Assembly: GCF_964204645.1 (NCBI RefSeq) | Contig: NC_134028.1 | Location: forward strand, 22,852,153-22,916,152 | Direction: 5' to 3' | Origin: Tubulanus polymorphus | Lineage: Eukaryota; Nemertea; Palaeonemertea; Tubulaniformes; Tubulanidae | Length of the DNA stretch: 64,000 nucleotides | Part shown: positions 1 through 11,512 of the stretch, piece after piece | How the letters are laid out: the number at the start of each line of letters is the position of its first letter | Position numbering within the stretch: position 1 is the stretch's first letter | Position numbers and translations under genes: made by a program | The notes under the pieces: model-generated | Databases searched by the model: none | What the model saw: only the letters and a program-made list of their open reading frames with translations | What the model was told of the DNA's origin: nothing

Positions 1-146
1 GGTGCTTTGGGTCATTTCATGCGTTGAAAAAATATTATAGGTGGAAAACCTTGGTCAAAAAAATTTTGGCGTGAAATTTTTGAGGGTACTTCAAAGTTGA
101 GGTGGGGTCCGGACACCCCGACATCCCCCCTAGATCCGCCCCTGAC
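1..146. mobile_element. Right end of a hAT-like palindromic element
   Basis: The stretch ends in TAGATCCGCCCCTG (about 131-144), the same terminal sequence that closes the complete element at 26394-26633. Its left part lies outside the window or has decayed. It sits in an intron of the upstream partial gene. The assignment to hAT-type MITEs rests on the familiar CAGGGGCGGATC terminus, which is general knowledge and was not tested here. Confidence 0.4.
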
Positions 147-377
147 AACCACCCAACCACTCATTAGAAAATCAGAAAAGATCAGGGAAATTTTGGTTTC
201 TTGTTGCTTTTGCTGGTGACACATGGCGCAATTAAGGAACCTTTTGAAAAGAGAAGGCTTCCACTGGATTACTTCAAATTCAATTAGGGAATATTGGTGA
301 ATGTGTCAGGGCAATTCAAGGTTTTAGGATTCATTGATCTGTAGAAGTGTATTGATGAACTGTCGTTTATATTTCAG

Positions 378-497
378 GGTGGAAGTGGAAGTGGTCGCGG
401 CGGTGGAAGTGGAGCTGGTGGTCATTACTACGACGATCGCGACTACGGTAGAGGGTATGGAGGTGGGGGCGGCAGCCATCAAGGAAATTACTATTGA
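378..497 (+). CDS. Last coding exon of a glycine-rich (RGG-type) protein, probable fourth paralog
   Basis: An acceptor (tatttcag) at 370-377 is followed by 39 codons and a TGA stop at 495-497. The peptide is almost all Gly, Ser, Arg, Tyr and Asp, including GGSGSGRGGGSGAGG, and ends GNYY. The last exon of the gene at 46081-54850 likewise starts in phase 0, is glycine-rich and ends GRNY. The next gene downstream on this strand is a SAP/zinc-finger/RGG gene, so this is probably the tail of another family member whose body lies left of the window. The exon alone cannot prove the family; any RGG-tailed protein would look similar. An AATAAA at 699-704 could end the transcript. Confidence 0.6.
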   Translation, partial: GGSGSGRGGGSGAGGHYYDDRDYGRGYGGGGGSHQGNYY

Positions 498-698
498 TTA
501 CTAAACCTGTCTCCAGTATCAGACATTTTATAAACTGTGTATATATCTATGAATGTGTAAGTTGAACTGTGTCATGCACCACAAATATTCAGTAAATGGT
601 TGTGTGAATTTTTAATTGCTGTTGCTCTTGACATGTTGTAACGCTGGTCTTAATGTTCGTCTTTTTGCAAATTATGTGTTCATAAAATAGATGGTTGA

Positions 699-704
699 AA
701 TAAA
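699..704 (+). terminator. Candidate polyadenylation signal for the upstream gene
   Basis: AATAAA lies about 200 bases after the stop codon at 497, in AT-rich sequence. It is the first canonical signal downstream of the exon. Confidence 0.45.
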
Positions 705-914
705 GATCATGGTATTCAATAATTTGGTTATTTTTTGTCTAGTTTTGCGGTGGACAATTTTGCTCTGCAGAATGATTTTGATTGCAGAAATATCTGTAAT
801 AGAATGGATGTTGCCTGGCACAGGCCCCAATTTCTCTAGGAGAGAAGATAGATGTCCCAGCATCCTATGGGACAGCACAAAGAAACACTTCTAAAAAAAT
901 TAAACCATTAGTAG

Positions 915-1050
915 AGGGGCTTTATAAACGTTTGTTGGCAGGGTATCCTAGGTACCACCTATAAAAAAATACTTCTTTTTTATAGGTGGTACCTAGGATA
1001 CTGGGTCAAATCTTTGATTTTGGACCCCCAGCTATCGTGACGAGCCCCTA
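915..1050. mobile_element. Short palindromic element (MITE-like), copy 1
   Basis: An inner hairpin (about 945-1000) pairs TATCCTAGGTACCACCTATA with its complement around an A/T loop. Outer ends pair AGGGGCT with AGCCCCT. It shares the core TAGGATACTGGGTCAAA with the element at 1679-1789, so the two are related copies flanking the first coding exon of the next gene. Confidence 0.55.
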
Positions 1051-1474
1051 TGATCCAGTGCTCACTTGACGGTGAGAATGCCCGGCGTTTAACTTAAATA
1101 ATACACAAGCCCAAGCTCGTGGCGCCCTCTATGTATTATCGGATTCTGACTGCGACAAGTGATTATTGAATTGAATTGTATTGTTCTTGTTAGGTTCGAT
1201 TTTGTTTTCTACTCTAAGCAAAGCTTCACATCAATAGGAATTAATGACACTTCAAGTTATTCGATTCAAAGAGTATCTAGGAATATTGTCGCAGGCCTCA
1301 AACAAACTTGAAACAACATTGATTAGATTTTAAAACACGCCAAAAACAGTCGGTCGTACTAATTACCGACTTTAAAAGTTAAGAAACTGCCATGTATTGC
1401 TGTTATTCGATTTTTTCAGATATTCATGTTTTAACTCGCACTGTAAAGTCGGCTGTGAACCTGAAACGAAGGAA

Positions 1475-4400
1475 ATGGCGCCGGAGAAGAATTTACGATT
1501 CATGACCGTCGTGCAACTGCGAGAAGAATGCACGAATTACAACCTGCCGACGAACGGCACGAAGGCCGATCTTGTCAAACGCATCAAAGAACATCTGAAA
1601 AATGTCGCTACCGGTATGATAAGAATTATATTACAAAAATACTGTAGATTTTTTAAATAGTTTATCCAGTCGGCCCATAGGGGCCTGACACAGAAGGCAT
1701 TTGACCCCAGTGTCCTAGATACTTTATATAAAAAGTCTTTTTATTTTGCCTAGGATACTGGGGTCAAAAACATTTTGTGTCGGGCCCCTGTGTGTAGACC
1801 TAAAGCTAATTATCCCATCTGCAAGTATTCCTGGTTTTTTTCCCTAGAAATAGCAGCCCTGGCAGCCCAGGAAGCAGAGAAGTTGAAAGAAGAAGAGGAG
1901 TTAAAAGCGAAGGAGGCGGCTGCGGCAGCTGAGGCTGAAAGGATTAAACTGTTAGAGGAAGAGAAGGAGAAGAGTAGGAAAGCAGCGGCGCTGGAAGCGG
2001 AGCTCGTACGGAAAAGAGCCGAGGCGAAAAAAGCCGCAGCAGACGTGGAAAAGGTTAGAATACAAGTTCAACAGAGAAACGTTGAAGTAGAAGTTGAAGC
2101 TGACATCGAAATGATCAATTCCGAATCTATTAAGGAAGAGGTGTGTATTGTATTTGGGAAAGAGCAGATTTTCTGAAGGGTTTTAGATTGTCTGAAGGGT
2201 TATCCAGGACTGTAGATTGTCTGAAGGAGAAGCTTTAGATTGTCTGAAGGGGTTATTCAGGGCTGTCGATTGTCTGAAGGGTTATCCAGGACTGTAGATT
2301 GTCTGAAGGAGAAGCTTTAGATTGTCTGAAGGGGTAATTGAGGGCTTAAGGTTGTTAGGAGGCATTATTCAGGGCTTAAGATTGTCTGAAGGGGTAATTC
2401 AGGGCTGTAGATTGTCTGAAGAAGTTATTCAGGGCTGTAGATTGTCTGAAGAAGTTATTCAGGGCTGTAGATTGTCTGAAGGGGTAATTCAGGGCTATAG
2501 ATTGTCTGAAGGGGTTATTCAGGGCTGTTGATTTTCAGAAGGGGTAGGTAATTCAGGGCTGTTGATTGCTCAAAGGGGTAGGTAATTCAGGGTTTAGGGC
2601 TGTTGATTGTCTGAAGGGGTAATTGAGGGCCTAAGGTTGTTAGGAGGCGTAATTCAGGGCTGTTGATTGTCTGAAGGGGTAATTCAGGGCTGTTGATTGT
2701 CTGAAGGGGTAATTCAAGGCTTAAGGTTGTTAGGAGGCGTTATTCAGGGCTGTTGATTGTCTGAAGGGGTAATTCAGGGCTTAAGCTTGTTAGGAGGCGT
2801 AATTCAGGGCAGTAGATTCTGATTGGGCGTTTTAGATATGTCTCCGACTGCAAAATTTTGAATTGGGAAAACAATTATTCTCTATCCGATAGCAAGAAGA
2901 TGAAGATGAAGGCGATGATGATATGATTCTGATGGATGAATCTACGGGCAGTTTGACAGAGGATGCTGCTGGTGCTGCCGATGCTACCGAACAGAAAACC
3001 GATGACGTGAAAATGGAAGAAGAAACTTCCGAAGACGTCGATGATGAAAAACCAGAACCTGAATTCCCGTAAGTGTCGACCGAGAATTATATCAATTTCA
3101 TGCGTGTTTTAAGAGCGCCTGTGAAATTTCGGCCCGAAAAATTCCTCGAACAACGAATATTTATTATATTAATCTGAATATTTATTATCTTATTATATTC
3201 ATCTATATTTCGTAGCGAGTTGCCGGACAATGAAATCGAAGAATTCGTTTTGGATAAAAATCAATCGAAGCAACAGATCACGTGTAAACTGTGTTTGCAT
3301 ACGTTATCGATCACAGATGAGGAGGTAAAAAATAAATTAACCCTTTCAGTGCATCTACACCGCAGTGCGGTTTATGAATCGGTGATGGATTTTGCTAGTA
3401 CACCGCACTGCGGTGTATTAACGTAATTAGTAATTATCTCTCTTGAAAGATGGCAGCACCTGTCAAACATAGTGAAATATTAGTAACTAACGATATACCT
3501 TGCCGCGGTGTAGACGCACTATAGCGCTATTCCCGTTATTCAGCACACTAGGGTGGAATTTTTCAAATATTTCAAATTATCTCCAGCACTATAGGGTATT
3601 GATTAGTCAGCACTGAGAGGGTAAAGTAGTGTCAATATGCAGGCTGCACCAAGACACCCTTTCACTTATCTGCTAAATTTTGATTGTCCACTCTTCGCAT
3701 GCGTTCAGAAAAAATGAACTAGGCCTACCAGTCATCGGCGCACTTTCAAAAACTCATCCACACTAAAATGATGTTAGTCTGAAGGGTTTGGTCGAGGCTG
3801 CGGATAAATGAAATACCTGCATGAAAAATGACGCGAATGAGAAGCTCACTGTGCAGCAAATAATTGATGATATTTGTACTAATTAGCTATAAACGATTAA
3901 TTGAATGGTTTCTTTTGTCTGTACTGTAAACTGATGTAGATTATTTGTTTTCCCCTCTTCCTCCTTCTTTGTATTTGTTCGTGTATAGATGGGCTCTTCG
4001 ATATTATGTTTCAGGGTTTGACTGCGCATTTGGATTCAGAAGAGCACATAGCTCGATTAGAACAGTATAAAGATCGCGCCAGAGGTATTTACCAAAAAGA
4101 AATACCGTGGTACGCCGTATCGAAAAAATGAAAATCATATCTCATTCTCGCGTTTGTTTTCTGAATTTTTTAGGGCACCACTTAGTTGGCGCATACGTCA
4201 CATGTCAAGTAAGTTGAGAGCATGAAATGGTGAATTATAGTCTTGCTTAATTTTTTGTGAATAATGCATATCCAGAAAGTCCTCTTGATTTATGATTACG
4301 AAGTTCGCTCTCTGTCAGCCTTATCACATTACAAATCGATTGCGCACGTTTGATTATTTTTCCAGCTATGCGATCGTGAAATGGCGTACGATGAATGGGA

Positions 4401-7400
4401 TTATCATCAGGATACCGATCGTCACAATCTGGTAAATAATACCGCTGTTATCCATTTCTCAGTGTCCATGGCTGACAGAAATGTGTGCACATTTTTGTGA
4501 CTAACGCGCGGAGAATTTCAATAACCAAGGGTTACTGATAGTCTGAACGGCAAATGATTTTATGGGTTACCCCTGTGAATACCAGCCAGTTTTACGGGTT
4601 GTTACCCCTAGCATGATAACCGATGATTTTATGGATTACCCCTGTTAATACCAGCCAGTCTTACGGGTTGTTACCCCTAGTATGATAACCCCATGATTTT
4701 ATGGGTTACCCCTGTTAATACCAGCCAGTCTTACGGGTTGTTACCCCTAGTATGATAACCCGATGATTTTATGGGTTACCCCTGTTAATACCAGCCAGTC
4801 TTACGGGTTGTTACCCCTAGTATTATGATAACCCGATGATTTTATGGGTTGACCCTAGAACAATCTGAACAGCAGTAGAACTTACCGGTCACCCCTTGAT
4901 TAGTCTGAATACTGGATGATCTGAGGTCACCCCTAGAACAACGGGTACAATGGTTAGATACTAGGAAATGATGTGGAATTTCAACCCAATGTTTTTCGAC
5001 TGGAATTTTTTGACAAGTGGGTGGATAGTCGATAGAATCATGGGGTTCACAAATCTAAGTCATGTATTACCATTGGGAGTAGATTTTGCAATGTCCGCGA
5101 GCCGGTTGTTGGCTCGGTTGTTCGGCAGCAGTGTAGAGACATCGGAATCGATGTTTAATGCGTTTCGCATTGTTTTTATTTCTGTTTTGTAGAATAAGCT
5201 ATTGAAAGAAAATGGAGGTATGTAAGAGCCGAAGAAACGTGCAAACTGAACTAAAGCATATTTTACGCGGGAGCAAAAGCAACCTCGTTGGTGGTAGGGC
5301 AGTGACTGCCTCTGAATATTCATGAATATTATAGGGGGGCTGAAATAGTTTGCCGGATATTTTCTTCAGATTTCATATCTTGTTTTAACGTCAAACGAAA
5401 ATGAGCTGATTTACCAAATAATGTTTTCTTCGAATTTTTTCGTAATTTCAACGAAGTATTATAGTTTTCTCAAACTTGATACAAACGAAATTAAGCTATT
5501 TTTTTACGTTCAACTTTAAAGAAGCTCGAACGGTATTTCAAATTCAAAGATAATTTCATGTTGAGCTCGATGAGTTTTTATTCTCAACGGCATTTGAAAA
5601 CTGTATGGAATATATTTCAAAATCTTTTGCGGCTGACGCCGGGCAGGATCTTTGTTTCTGGTGCAAAGCTAAGTAATTGCATTTCTCATTCATGCTTTTC
5701 TCGAGGGGAATAATGGGTTGAAAATGGCCTGTGGAGTGAATGGATTCGAGTAGATCCTTCACTAAGAACCTTAGTGTCTGATGTTCGCGTACGAGTCTTG
5801 CGTTGTAGCGCATGCACAACCCAAGCTCCAGGACTCATTGAAGCCGATCGTAGATGATTCTTGAAAATAATTATTCCCTGCTTCGAAACGAAGGCTCTTG
5901 CTAGAAAAGTCGAGATGTTTAGATGTCTCCTCTATCTGTCTGTCTTGACTGTGAACATTGTATACATAATGAAAGCTTTAATTTCAGTTCTTCCGATTAA
6001 AGTACCGTACGCATTGATTCAGAAGAAAATTGATGAAATGAATTCGCTTGAAAGTCCTCTTATAGGTAAGAATTGGAACCAGTATTTTGCAGTCAGCACC
6101 CGGGTCCACATGAGTTACAGCTCTGTCTTCAGGATGCTTGGTAGCAGGCTGTTGGTTGATCCTGTCATGTTTGGCTGGGGTTTCTTTGCCAAACGGGGAT
6201 CCTTTGATGTCCTTCACCTTTCGTAAGATGCCTGGTTGCCTTAGATCCTCTTAATATCATAACGAAAACTCTTTCTTATCTTTTATTCTTGACGATATAT
6301 CTGATTACAAAATGTTGGGGCTTTCTAAAAGACGTCTTGCCCCTGCAAGAGCTCTGGCTCAACTCCCTTTGTCCCTCTAATCTCTGATGGGTCTCGTGAT
6401 ACAACCAACATCTGGTTTACAACCTAATTTCCTAAATTTAAATCCGTATTTATAAGTTCTGTGCCAAATCACTATATAACAATACCTGCATTAATAACTC
6501 GAGTAAAGATTGGAATATTTTCGTCCTTAAACCTGGGTCTAGACTTGAAAAGACATTTCCAGAATAACTTTGAGAACTCCATTTCATAATTGTGAAAATT
6601 GTAAATTGTGTAATCTCTGAAGCATTTCAATTTGGTGTTTTGTATTCAGGATTGTTCTGGATTCATGAAATCATCGAAGCAAAATCTTTTGACACGTTCA
6701 AAGTGAAGTATATTTGTTATTGTTGTAACTTGAAAGAGAAGGACGACGTGAACGGGGAACAAATCATAGAACACATCCAATCGAGAGAACACATCATCAA
6801 TGCAGTCGTAAGCATCGACAGATTTTTTCATTCGATTTTTTACTTCTTCATTTCACTTCATTTCTATGTTTATCTCAGGCATCAAATGGATGTATTAATT
6901 GCGGACGTCTGCTTAAGAGAATGTGAAAAATCATGAAAATATGTGAAAAAAAATTCACGAAAAACGTGTCGAAATATTTTAATGCTAGATACATCATCAA
7001 TGAATTTTCGTTTGGATTTATGTTTGCAGAAGAAGCATCACATGATGGCGTACGAGGCGTGTTTGACCACGACGCAGACGTTCAATCAAACGCGACCGGC
7101 GGCCGCGAAACCTCGCAAGGTCGACGACGAACTGATGCATTACATCAGGGATAACGGTCACGAGTTCTTCCGGCGACATCGACTCAAAACGAAAATCAAC
7201 CTCGACGACGAGTTTACGCTGGCGATGAAAGTAAAATACGGGGTAAGTGAATTTATCGGTCTCGTGAAATCCGAGGTGATTACTGTTATAAACTGTATAA
7301 ACAGTGTTCCCAAATCGCTCTATAAACCCTCAAATTCCAAAATTCATTTTTGAGTAAACCCTCAAATTCTGAGTGTTTGTCCTTGGTTCACCCCTTCAAA

Positions 7401-10400
7401 CATTCGAAGATATGTCGTTTGTATTTTTCCAGTAGTTCAGAAACAGTAGCTTAAAGTTCATGGTTGATCTTGAAATGCATAACTGGTGATTACGCCCTTT
7501 AAGCGCCCTCAAATTTGAAAATGGTCGTCCCTGTATAAGAATGTATTATTTTTCGTTTGATCTCCTAGAGCGCGCACGCGACGCATAGCATACAAAGAAA
7601 GTTCCCGAAAGTTGAACTGGAGCCGGATCAGAAAGCGAAAATACAAGATGAGATGGATCGATGCAAGAAGCCGATTGCGGGTAACCCTTCTAATCAATCA
7701 CATCCCGGGTCTAGTTTCAAGAAAAGGTTAACTTAGATTTTTGGTTTTATTGCTATTGGCAACTTCATGTTTTCAATGAGGACAACAATTAAAACTTTTT
7801 AACATTTTAAGCTTAAACTTTTTCATTAAACTGAACCCAGGATCAACTCCTGAATAGATTTAAGAAAACAAATCTAATTCATGCGCTTATAGATTAATTA
7901 AATTGATCCAAAATGATCTGAATAAAGCGGGTTACCGTTGAACTGTACAAAAATTCACATCACCAAATTTGACATTAAATCCATTTCTAATCAATTTTCC
8001 CTAAAAAAAGACCTTATCTCGCACCTGAATCTATCTCCGAGCTACGAAAGTGTTTTGCGTGTGTGTTTTAAGGATTGGATCTGATATCCGAAAGGCGCTA
8101 TCTAAACGGAGATCTCGAGTATTTCTGCATTCTGTGTCACAGAGAAGTCGAACGTAAAGACGTTCCGAATCATTTGACGCAGGTCCTACACAAGAAGAAA
8201 TTCCTGGTTAGTATAATCATCATCGGAGAACCTGGGGCTCGTCGTTCCAAAAGTTGTTTACAGTAAACCAGCGGATAGTTGACAAATGAAATTTCATTGG
8301 TTCATACTATGGTATTTCAGGGTCCGATCTAAGGAATGAAAGCCACTTGCCCGGGGGGCAAGCACATCTAAAATTTTGCTATGCTTGCTCCCTCCAAAAG
8401 CTACTTGCCCTACACAGGCAGTCCGATTGGTGGAACATTCATCCGTTGTATCGAGTGGGAAAAAAGTTTTGTGATATAAAATTGCACTAGCCCGGGGGAC
8501 AAGTGATAATGATAACCTACTTGCCCTGAAGAGAATATACTTGTCACGGGCAATCGGACAAGTGCTTAGATCAGACCCTGGGGCCGGTTGCATAGTCACA
8601 GCTTGGACTGAAGACCAGTCTAAGACCAACTTAGTTCTATAGCCAATCTAAGAACTTAAGACCAGTCTTAAGATTTAAGACCATTTTTGGACTTAAGCCA
8701 TGACTGTGCAACTGGCCCCTGGTATTTATCCGACGGTTTTCTTTAACCAACTTTTGAGCAACCGGCCCCTGGTCTGCTGGTTGACTCAGCATGTGCGTAT
8801 GTGATCGTTCGTTTTTTTTTTCTTCAAAATTCCAATTCAGCACCGCTTTCACGCGGATTTATTTGCGAAAGTGATGGAAGAAGGACGATGGATCGAGAAT
8901 ATCGGCCGAGCTGAGGCGAAAGCGAAACAAAAACGTGCCGAAAAACTGGCGATCGAACTGTGCGCGAAGCATCTCGACAAATTCCCGCGGCCGCAAGTTC
9001 AAGTTTGTCTGAAAGCCGGAAAATCGATGCCTGGTAAGTCAACGAAATAATCGAGTTCCATCCGCGTTACATCAGCTATTTGGCTGTATCGTCTGCTAAT
9101 TAATAGCGCAACAAGAATGAGGACTCGACATTTAACCCTTTCAGTGCTGACTAATTAATACCCTATAGTGCTGGAGATATTTTGAAATATTTGAAAAATT
9201 CCACCCTAGTGTGTTGAATAACAGGAATAGCACTATCGTGCATCTACACCGCTGCGCAGTGTATTGTTAGTTACTAGTATTTCACTATGTTTGACAGGTG
9301 CTGCCATCTTTCAAGAGAAATAATTACTAATTTCATGAATGCACCGCATTGTAGTCTCCTAGCAAAATCTATCACTGATTTATTCACCACACTGCGGTGT
9401 AGACGCAATGAAAGGATTAACTGACGATTGACGATTCGCCAGGGAGAAATCCGGGCCTCGCGATGTCTGAATGCTACTCAAGCTACGCCTAGTGGATCTT
9501 CACGACAGACGTTTCTTATCTTTTCACCGTAAACGTTTCATTATTGTGCATTATTTTCGTATTTCTTGTATTGATTGTAGAGTTCGATGAGTTGGTCAGG
9601 AATAGGAGAGACGACAAAAAAGACGCGAAAGTTACAAAACGCAGAGCGGGTGCTTCACCGGGCAGGTTGGACGGTGGGCCTCCATCTAAAAGGTATGCCT
9701 TTTATGGGTCTCATGGGTCCAGTTGCGCAGTCATGACTCAAGCGGTCTTAATGTACTGTGATATAATTGAATGTGTAATATTTAGTACAAATCATTGATG
9801 TTTATTTGAAATCTATTTCTGAATTACTATATTTTCAGGGGTGGTTATGGAGCAGGTAAGCTGTAGCTGTAACGCAGTGTCCCATTGCACATCGAGGTGA
9901 TGCATGAAATTCTAAAATTGTTCTGAGACGACTAATTTTATCTTTGTACACATTTCAGGGCAAAGTGGAAGAGGTCGCGGAAGAGGTGGAAGAGGTGGAA
10001 GTGGAATGGGTAGAGGTGGAATGGGAGGTTATAATAGAGGCAACATGAAAAGAGGTCAGATGAATGATTACGACTTCGGAAATGAAGACATGGGGGGAGG
10101 TTATGGAGGGAATCAGATGGGCGGCTATGGTGGTAACCGTAACCTGATGGGAGGTTATGGAGGCAACCGTAATCAGATGGGAGGTTATGGAGGCAACCGT
10201 AACCAGATGGGAGGGTATGGAGGTAACCAGATGGGAGGTTATGGGGGCAACCGTAACCAGATGGGCAATTATGGAGGCAACCGTAATCAGATGGGCAATT
10301 ATGGAGGCAACCAGATGGGAGGTTATGGAGGTAATCAGATGGAAGGTTATGGGGGTAAGCAGATGGGAGGTTATGGAGGTAACCAGATGGGAGGTAATGG

Positions 10401-11342
10401 AGGTAACCAGATGGGAGGTAATGGAGGTAACCAGATGGGAGGTTATGGAGGTGGCAGCCGAGGAGGTTTTAGAGGCAACAGAATGGGTGGAGGATTCAAG
10501 TAAGTATACTCACAATGTTTGATGTTTGTCTGGCTGTTCTGCGTTATTTGTCGCTTAAAACGATTAATCGTGTGAATATTATAATTCAAATAGTATTGCC
10601 TCTGGTGGCATGGAACAAGGCTACGACAATACTGAGGTACGTTCAGATTTTTACAAAAACAACCCCTCACAGTATGAGAGGAGGTGCAAATTCCTGTTGA
10701 TGATTTGATGTTTATTTGTTTGTAGGATACGTCCATGGATCAAATGGAAGAGGCGATGATTAAACGTATATCGAAGGCGTTGGCGCGAGAAATGCTCGAA
10801 TCACGACAGCAGCAACAACCGCAACAACAGGTAAAATGATCAATCGCTATCATGCAATATGTTACCAGTCTTGCCCCAATGCTGTCTGCTTACACCGAGG
10901 AGATAAACCAGGGTGGCAACTTACCTGGAAGTCAGGGAATTTTCTTTTCTTTGAAAAAGGCATTTTGTAACAAAGCTAGAAATTAGGGAGAAGTCAGGCA
11001 ATTTGTTGAGATTGCTAGATCAAATCAAACAGTTTCCATCTATGTCTTACGTATTTGATTATAAATTGATTGGATTCTTAGCAGATCAAGTCAGGGAAAA
11101 CAAGTAAAAATAAGTGGCCAATAAGTTTATAGTTTATTCATATTTTATAGGCTGGTGGAAGTGGAATGAATCGTAGTCGCGGTGGAAACATGAGTGCATG
11201 GGCCGGTGGAGCAGCTGGTCGAGGCAATAACGCGCGTGGAGCCGGGATGAATTCTAACAATCGTAGAGGCCGGGGTGGAGGTGTGTTCTGGTGAGGAAAA
11301 AACACAACTTTTCATCACCATCTAAACTTGGGAAACGGATAA
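1475..11342 (+). CDS. SAP-domain, four C2H2 (U1-like) zinc finger, RGG-tail nuclear protein, paralog 1 (20 exons, 936 aa)
   Basis: Exons: 1475-1613, 1848-2140, 2893-3068, 3216-3324, 4015-4084, 4174-4208, 4366-4431, 5193-5217, 5988-6065, 6650-6807, 7030-7242, 7569-7680, 8073-8206, 8841-9033, 9581-9692, 9839-9855, 9959-10499, 10594-10636, 10726-10830, 11151-11342. All junctions are GT-AG, and summed lengths give 936 codons plus a stop. Residues about 6-44 form a SAP DNA-binding motif (LRFMTVVQLREEC). Residues 48-145 are an Ala/Glu/Lys coiled coil, followed by an acidic stretch. Four fingers of form C-x2-C-x(11-15)-H-x5-H begin near residues 226, 272, 353 and 509, resembling the U1-C/matrin class that binds RNA or DNA. 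The tail (643-824) is GGYGGNQM repeats, then a helix near 840-862 and a final RG-rich exon. ATG 1475 aligns with the start of the paralog at 46081. The last exon reads to TAA about 11340; a further splice at CTG/GTGAGG (11288/11289) is possible. Function is inferred only. Confidence 0.85.
1679..1789. mobile_element. Short palindromic element (MITE-like), copy 2
   Basis: It is a terminal palindrome: GGGGCCTGACACAGAA at the left pairs with TTGTGTCGGGCCCC at the right, and inner arms share TTGACCCCAGTGTCCTAG and its complement around an A/T-rich loop. It lies in intron 1 of the SAP gene. Confidence 0.6.
2165..2820 (+). repeat. Minisatellite, about 30-bp unit, intron 2 of SAP paralog 1
   Basis: About 20 imperfect units contain AGATTGTCTGAAGGGGT followed by AATTCAGGGCTGT. 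Later units alternate with a variant TTAAGGTTGTTAGGAGGC. The core is the same as the 33-bp minisatellites at 53810-54090 and 56140-56620. Confidence 0.9.
3337..3625. mobile_element. piggyBac-like MITE, copy 1
   Basis: The element opens TTAA-CCCTTTCAGTGC and closes with the inverted end GCACTGAGAGGGTAA. TTAA target duplication plus CCC...GGG termini is the piggyBac signature. It has an internal palindrome CACCGCAGTGCGGTG and lies 12 bases after the donor of exon 4 of the SAP gene. It is too short (about 285 bp) to encode a transposase. Confidence 0.75.
4527..4960 (+). repeat. Tandem repeat, about 67-70 bp unit, intron 7 of SAP paralog 1
   Basis: Four to five units contain GATTTTATGGGTTACCCC, then ACCAGCCAGTCTTACGGG, then TTGTTACCCCTAGTATGAT. 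Units in the middle are nearly identical and the edges decay. Confidence 0.85.
8320..8580. mobile_element. Palindromic element with GGGTCCGATCTAAG ends, copy 1
   Basis: It begins AGGGTCCGATCTAAGGAATG and ends CTTAGATCAGACCCTG. The interior repeats CTTGCCC in both orientations (ACTTGCCC, GGGCAAG). It is very similar to 20798-21040. A second MITE starts directly at its right end. It lies in intron 13 of the SAP gene. Confidence 0.7.
8581..8720. mobile_element. Palindromic MITE, CCAGTTGCACAGTC family
   Basis: Starts GGGCCGGTTGCATAGTC and ends GACTGTGCAACTGGCCCC. The interior is runs of CTTAAGACCAGTCTTAAG-type half-palindromes. It is one of about six copies in this window and abuts the preceding element without a gap. 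Confidence 0.75.
9132..9420. mobile_element. piggyBac-like MITE, copy 2
   Basis: TTAA-CCCTTTCAGTGCTG at the left and AATGAAAGGATTAA at the right; reversed relative to copy 1. It lies in intron 14 of the SAP gene. Confidence 0.75.
10100..10460 (+). repeat. Coding minisatellite: GGYGGN(R)NQM repeats in exon 17 of SAP paralog 1
   Basis: In-frame tandem units of 24-33 bases (ATGGGAGGTTATGGAGG then AACCAG or AACCGTAACCAG) encode about 14 copies of M-G-G-Y-G-G-N plus Q or RNQ. The low-complexity tail has therefore grown by DNA-level unit duplication, and its length is likely polymorphic. Confidence 0.85.
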
Positions 11343-11506
11343 AGTCGTGTTTGGAAATTGAAAATCAATCCAATTCCAAGAACATTTCGTAATATCGTAA
11401 AAATCTCAGTGTTTTCAGTGTTTTTATCTCATGTTCAGAGAACGTTTATATATATATCTACCGGTGTACATGAATGTGTATCAATATGGAAATCATGTCT
11501 GTCTTC

Positions 11507-11512
11507 AATAAA
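11507..11512 (+). terminator. Candidate polyadenylation signal of SAP paralog 1
   Basis: AATAAA about 165 bases after the stop near 11342, followed by T/G-rich sequence. It is the first canonical signal on this strand after the coding end. Confidence 0.55.

Noticed and set aside
10157-10522. Second frame in exon 17 of paralog 1 (MEATVIRWEVM repeats)
   Set aside because: Shadow of the coding GGYGGN repeat; the phase from flanking exons supports only the Gly-rich frame.
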